Below the pieces are notes generated by a model. That model searched no databases. It was not told the DNA's origin and saw nothing but the letters and a program-made list of their open reading frames with translations. Below, in pieces: positions 63,454 through 64,000 of a stretch of DNA of 64,000 nt. A program made the position numbers and the translations under genes. Numbering within the stretch: position 1 is the stretch's first letter; each line of letters starts with the position of its first letter. The DNA is taken from assembly GCF_013694105.1 (NCBI RefSeq), contig NZ_JACEFG010000001.1, forward strand, positions 992,001 through 1,056,000, written 5' to 3'. Source of the stretch: Halobacillus locisalis (GTDB taxonomy: Bacteria > Bacillota > Bacilli > Bacillales > Halobacillaceae).

Positions 63454-64000
63454 ATGACAGCTATTTATCGTTTCTTTATTTTTTGGTACATATGTGGCGT
63501 TTTATTATTGACGTTCGACTTTATTCCTCCTTGGTTGGAATGGGCTAACAGTGTATTTCTCATCACGGCAGGTTTAGTTAGTGCTCTTTATTTCATTTCC
63601 ATGTACGGCGCCCGATTCGGAGTTAGTTATAGTATTTGGATTATTGTCGGCAGCATTTTTGTCGAGCATTTAGGCGTAGAGTATAACTTTTTATTTGGTT
63701 CTTACGAATATACGAGCAATTTTGGTTTCAAACTGTTTGATACTCCGATTACAATCGGTTTTGCATGGCTATTGATCATAGGGTGCTCTCATGAAATCAG
63801 TCGTGTCATTTCGAAAGGACACTATTCTCTTTTATCTGCTAGTCGCTTCATCTTACTCGGAAGTTTATTGGCTGTTACGATGGATCTCATTTTAGATCCT
63901 GTTTCCTATAAAATAAAAGAGTATTGGATTTGGATGGAGCCTGGCATCTATTATGATATCCCGTTATCGAACTTTATAGGATGGTTTGTGGTCGCTGCAG
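63454..64000 (+). CDS. carotenoid biosynthesis protein, DUF422 family (partial)
   Basis: 182 codons to the window edge; ATG 63454 preceded by AAAGGAGG. Polytopic membrane protein with motifs SMYGARFG, FDTPITIGFAWLLI, TMDLILDPVS and YYDIPLSNFIGW, typical of DUF422 proteins such as CruF-type hydratases for C50 or C40 carotenoids. Halophilic Bacillaceae make orange C30 carotenoids, in which this family may act; the actual reaction is unknown. The C-terminus is outside. Confidence 0.85.
   Translation, partial: MTAIYRFFIFWYICGVLLLTFDFIPPWLEWANSVFLITAGLVSALYFISMYGARFGVSYSIWIIVGSIFVEHLGVEYNFLFGSYEYTSNFGFKLFDTPITIGFAWLLIIGCSHEISRVISKGHYSLLSASRFILLGSLLAVTMDLILDPVSYKIKEYWIWMEPGIYYDIPLSNFIGWFVVAA

Overview
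This window comes from a low-GC, endospore-forming Bacillaceae chromosome. Gene order closely follows the Bacillus subtilis stretch running from the ctaBCD/pycA/ftsW/yla cluster through ykt, speA, pdh, ykr and rnjA to the yku cluster and cheV. A glycine-betaine-type BCCT transporter, a carotenoid (DUF422) gene and several acidic surface proteins fit a marine or salt-adapted genus such as Halobacillus or a relative. That placement is an inference from gene content, not from a 16S or database comparison. Gene names below rest on recognised protein motifs plus this synteny.

Layout. 1-3450: caa3 oxidase genes ctaD (cut by the window edge), ctaC and ctaB, with no ctaA beside them. 4161-10180: pycA, ftsW, ylaN and a glutaminase. 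10265-15194: small yla/ykt genes and an inositol-monophosphatase family gene, with bipA missing from its usual place. 15217-17935: a nitronate-monooxygenase-like gene, the arginine/lysine decarboxylase speA and an SR1-type dual-function RNA encoding a 37-residue SR1P peptide. 18246-23868: a block absent from this position in B. subtilis (polysaccharide deacetylase, aromatic-acid exporter, BCCT transporter, Spo0M, and a MerR regulator overlapping an SRPBCC gene). 24106-29576: slp, a 34-residue charged peptide and the complete pyruvate dehydrogenase operon pdhABCD. 30009-34739: ykyA, peptide deformylase, a HAD phosphatase, rpoY and rnjA. 34783-43798: pyruvate oxidase, ktrC, cytochrome bd (cydAB) and a heterodimeric ABC exporter. 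44062-51597: ykuV/ykuU redox pair, the MscS channel ykuT, a CorC/HlyC protein, dapL and dapH, an MFS pump and the c-di-AMP receptor darB. 51857-61802: hemolysin III, fadH, ykuE, a Sco protein, ykyB, cheV, small membrane proteins, AlkD, patatin, an FbpB-like peptide, patA, a Spo0E-like peptide and a signal peptidase. 62007-64000: a beta-lactamase-fold hydrolase, a 25-residue membrane peptide and the start of a carotenoid biosynthesis gene.

How the genes connect. Pyruvate is a hub: PDH, pyruvate carboxylase and pyruvate oxidase all draw on it. Two terminal oxidases (caa3 and bd) share the window, with ResD-like repeats before ctaB and a Rex-like operator before cydA. The acetylated branch of diaminopimelate/lysine synthesis (dapH, patA, dapL) is complete. 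KtrC, DarB and PycA are linked through c-di-AMP in B. subtilis. Two recognisable control peptides (SR1P, Spo0E-like), an FbpB-like peptide and three unassigned very short genes lie between the larger genes.

I see no phage, insertion sequence, CRISPR array, tRNA or rRNA. I found no clear new multi-gene system. The strongest unexplained items are very small genes with their own ribosome sites and terminators, the compact SR1 control region, and the MerR/SRPBCC pair.
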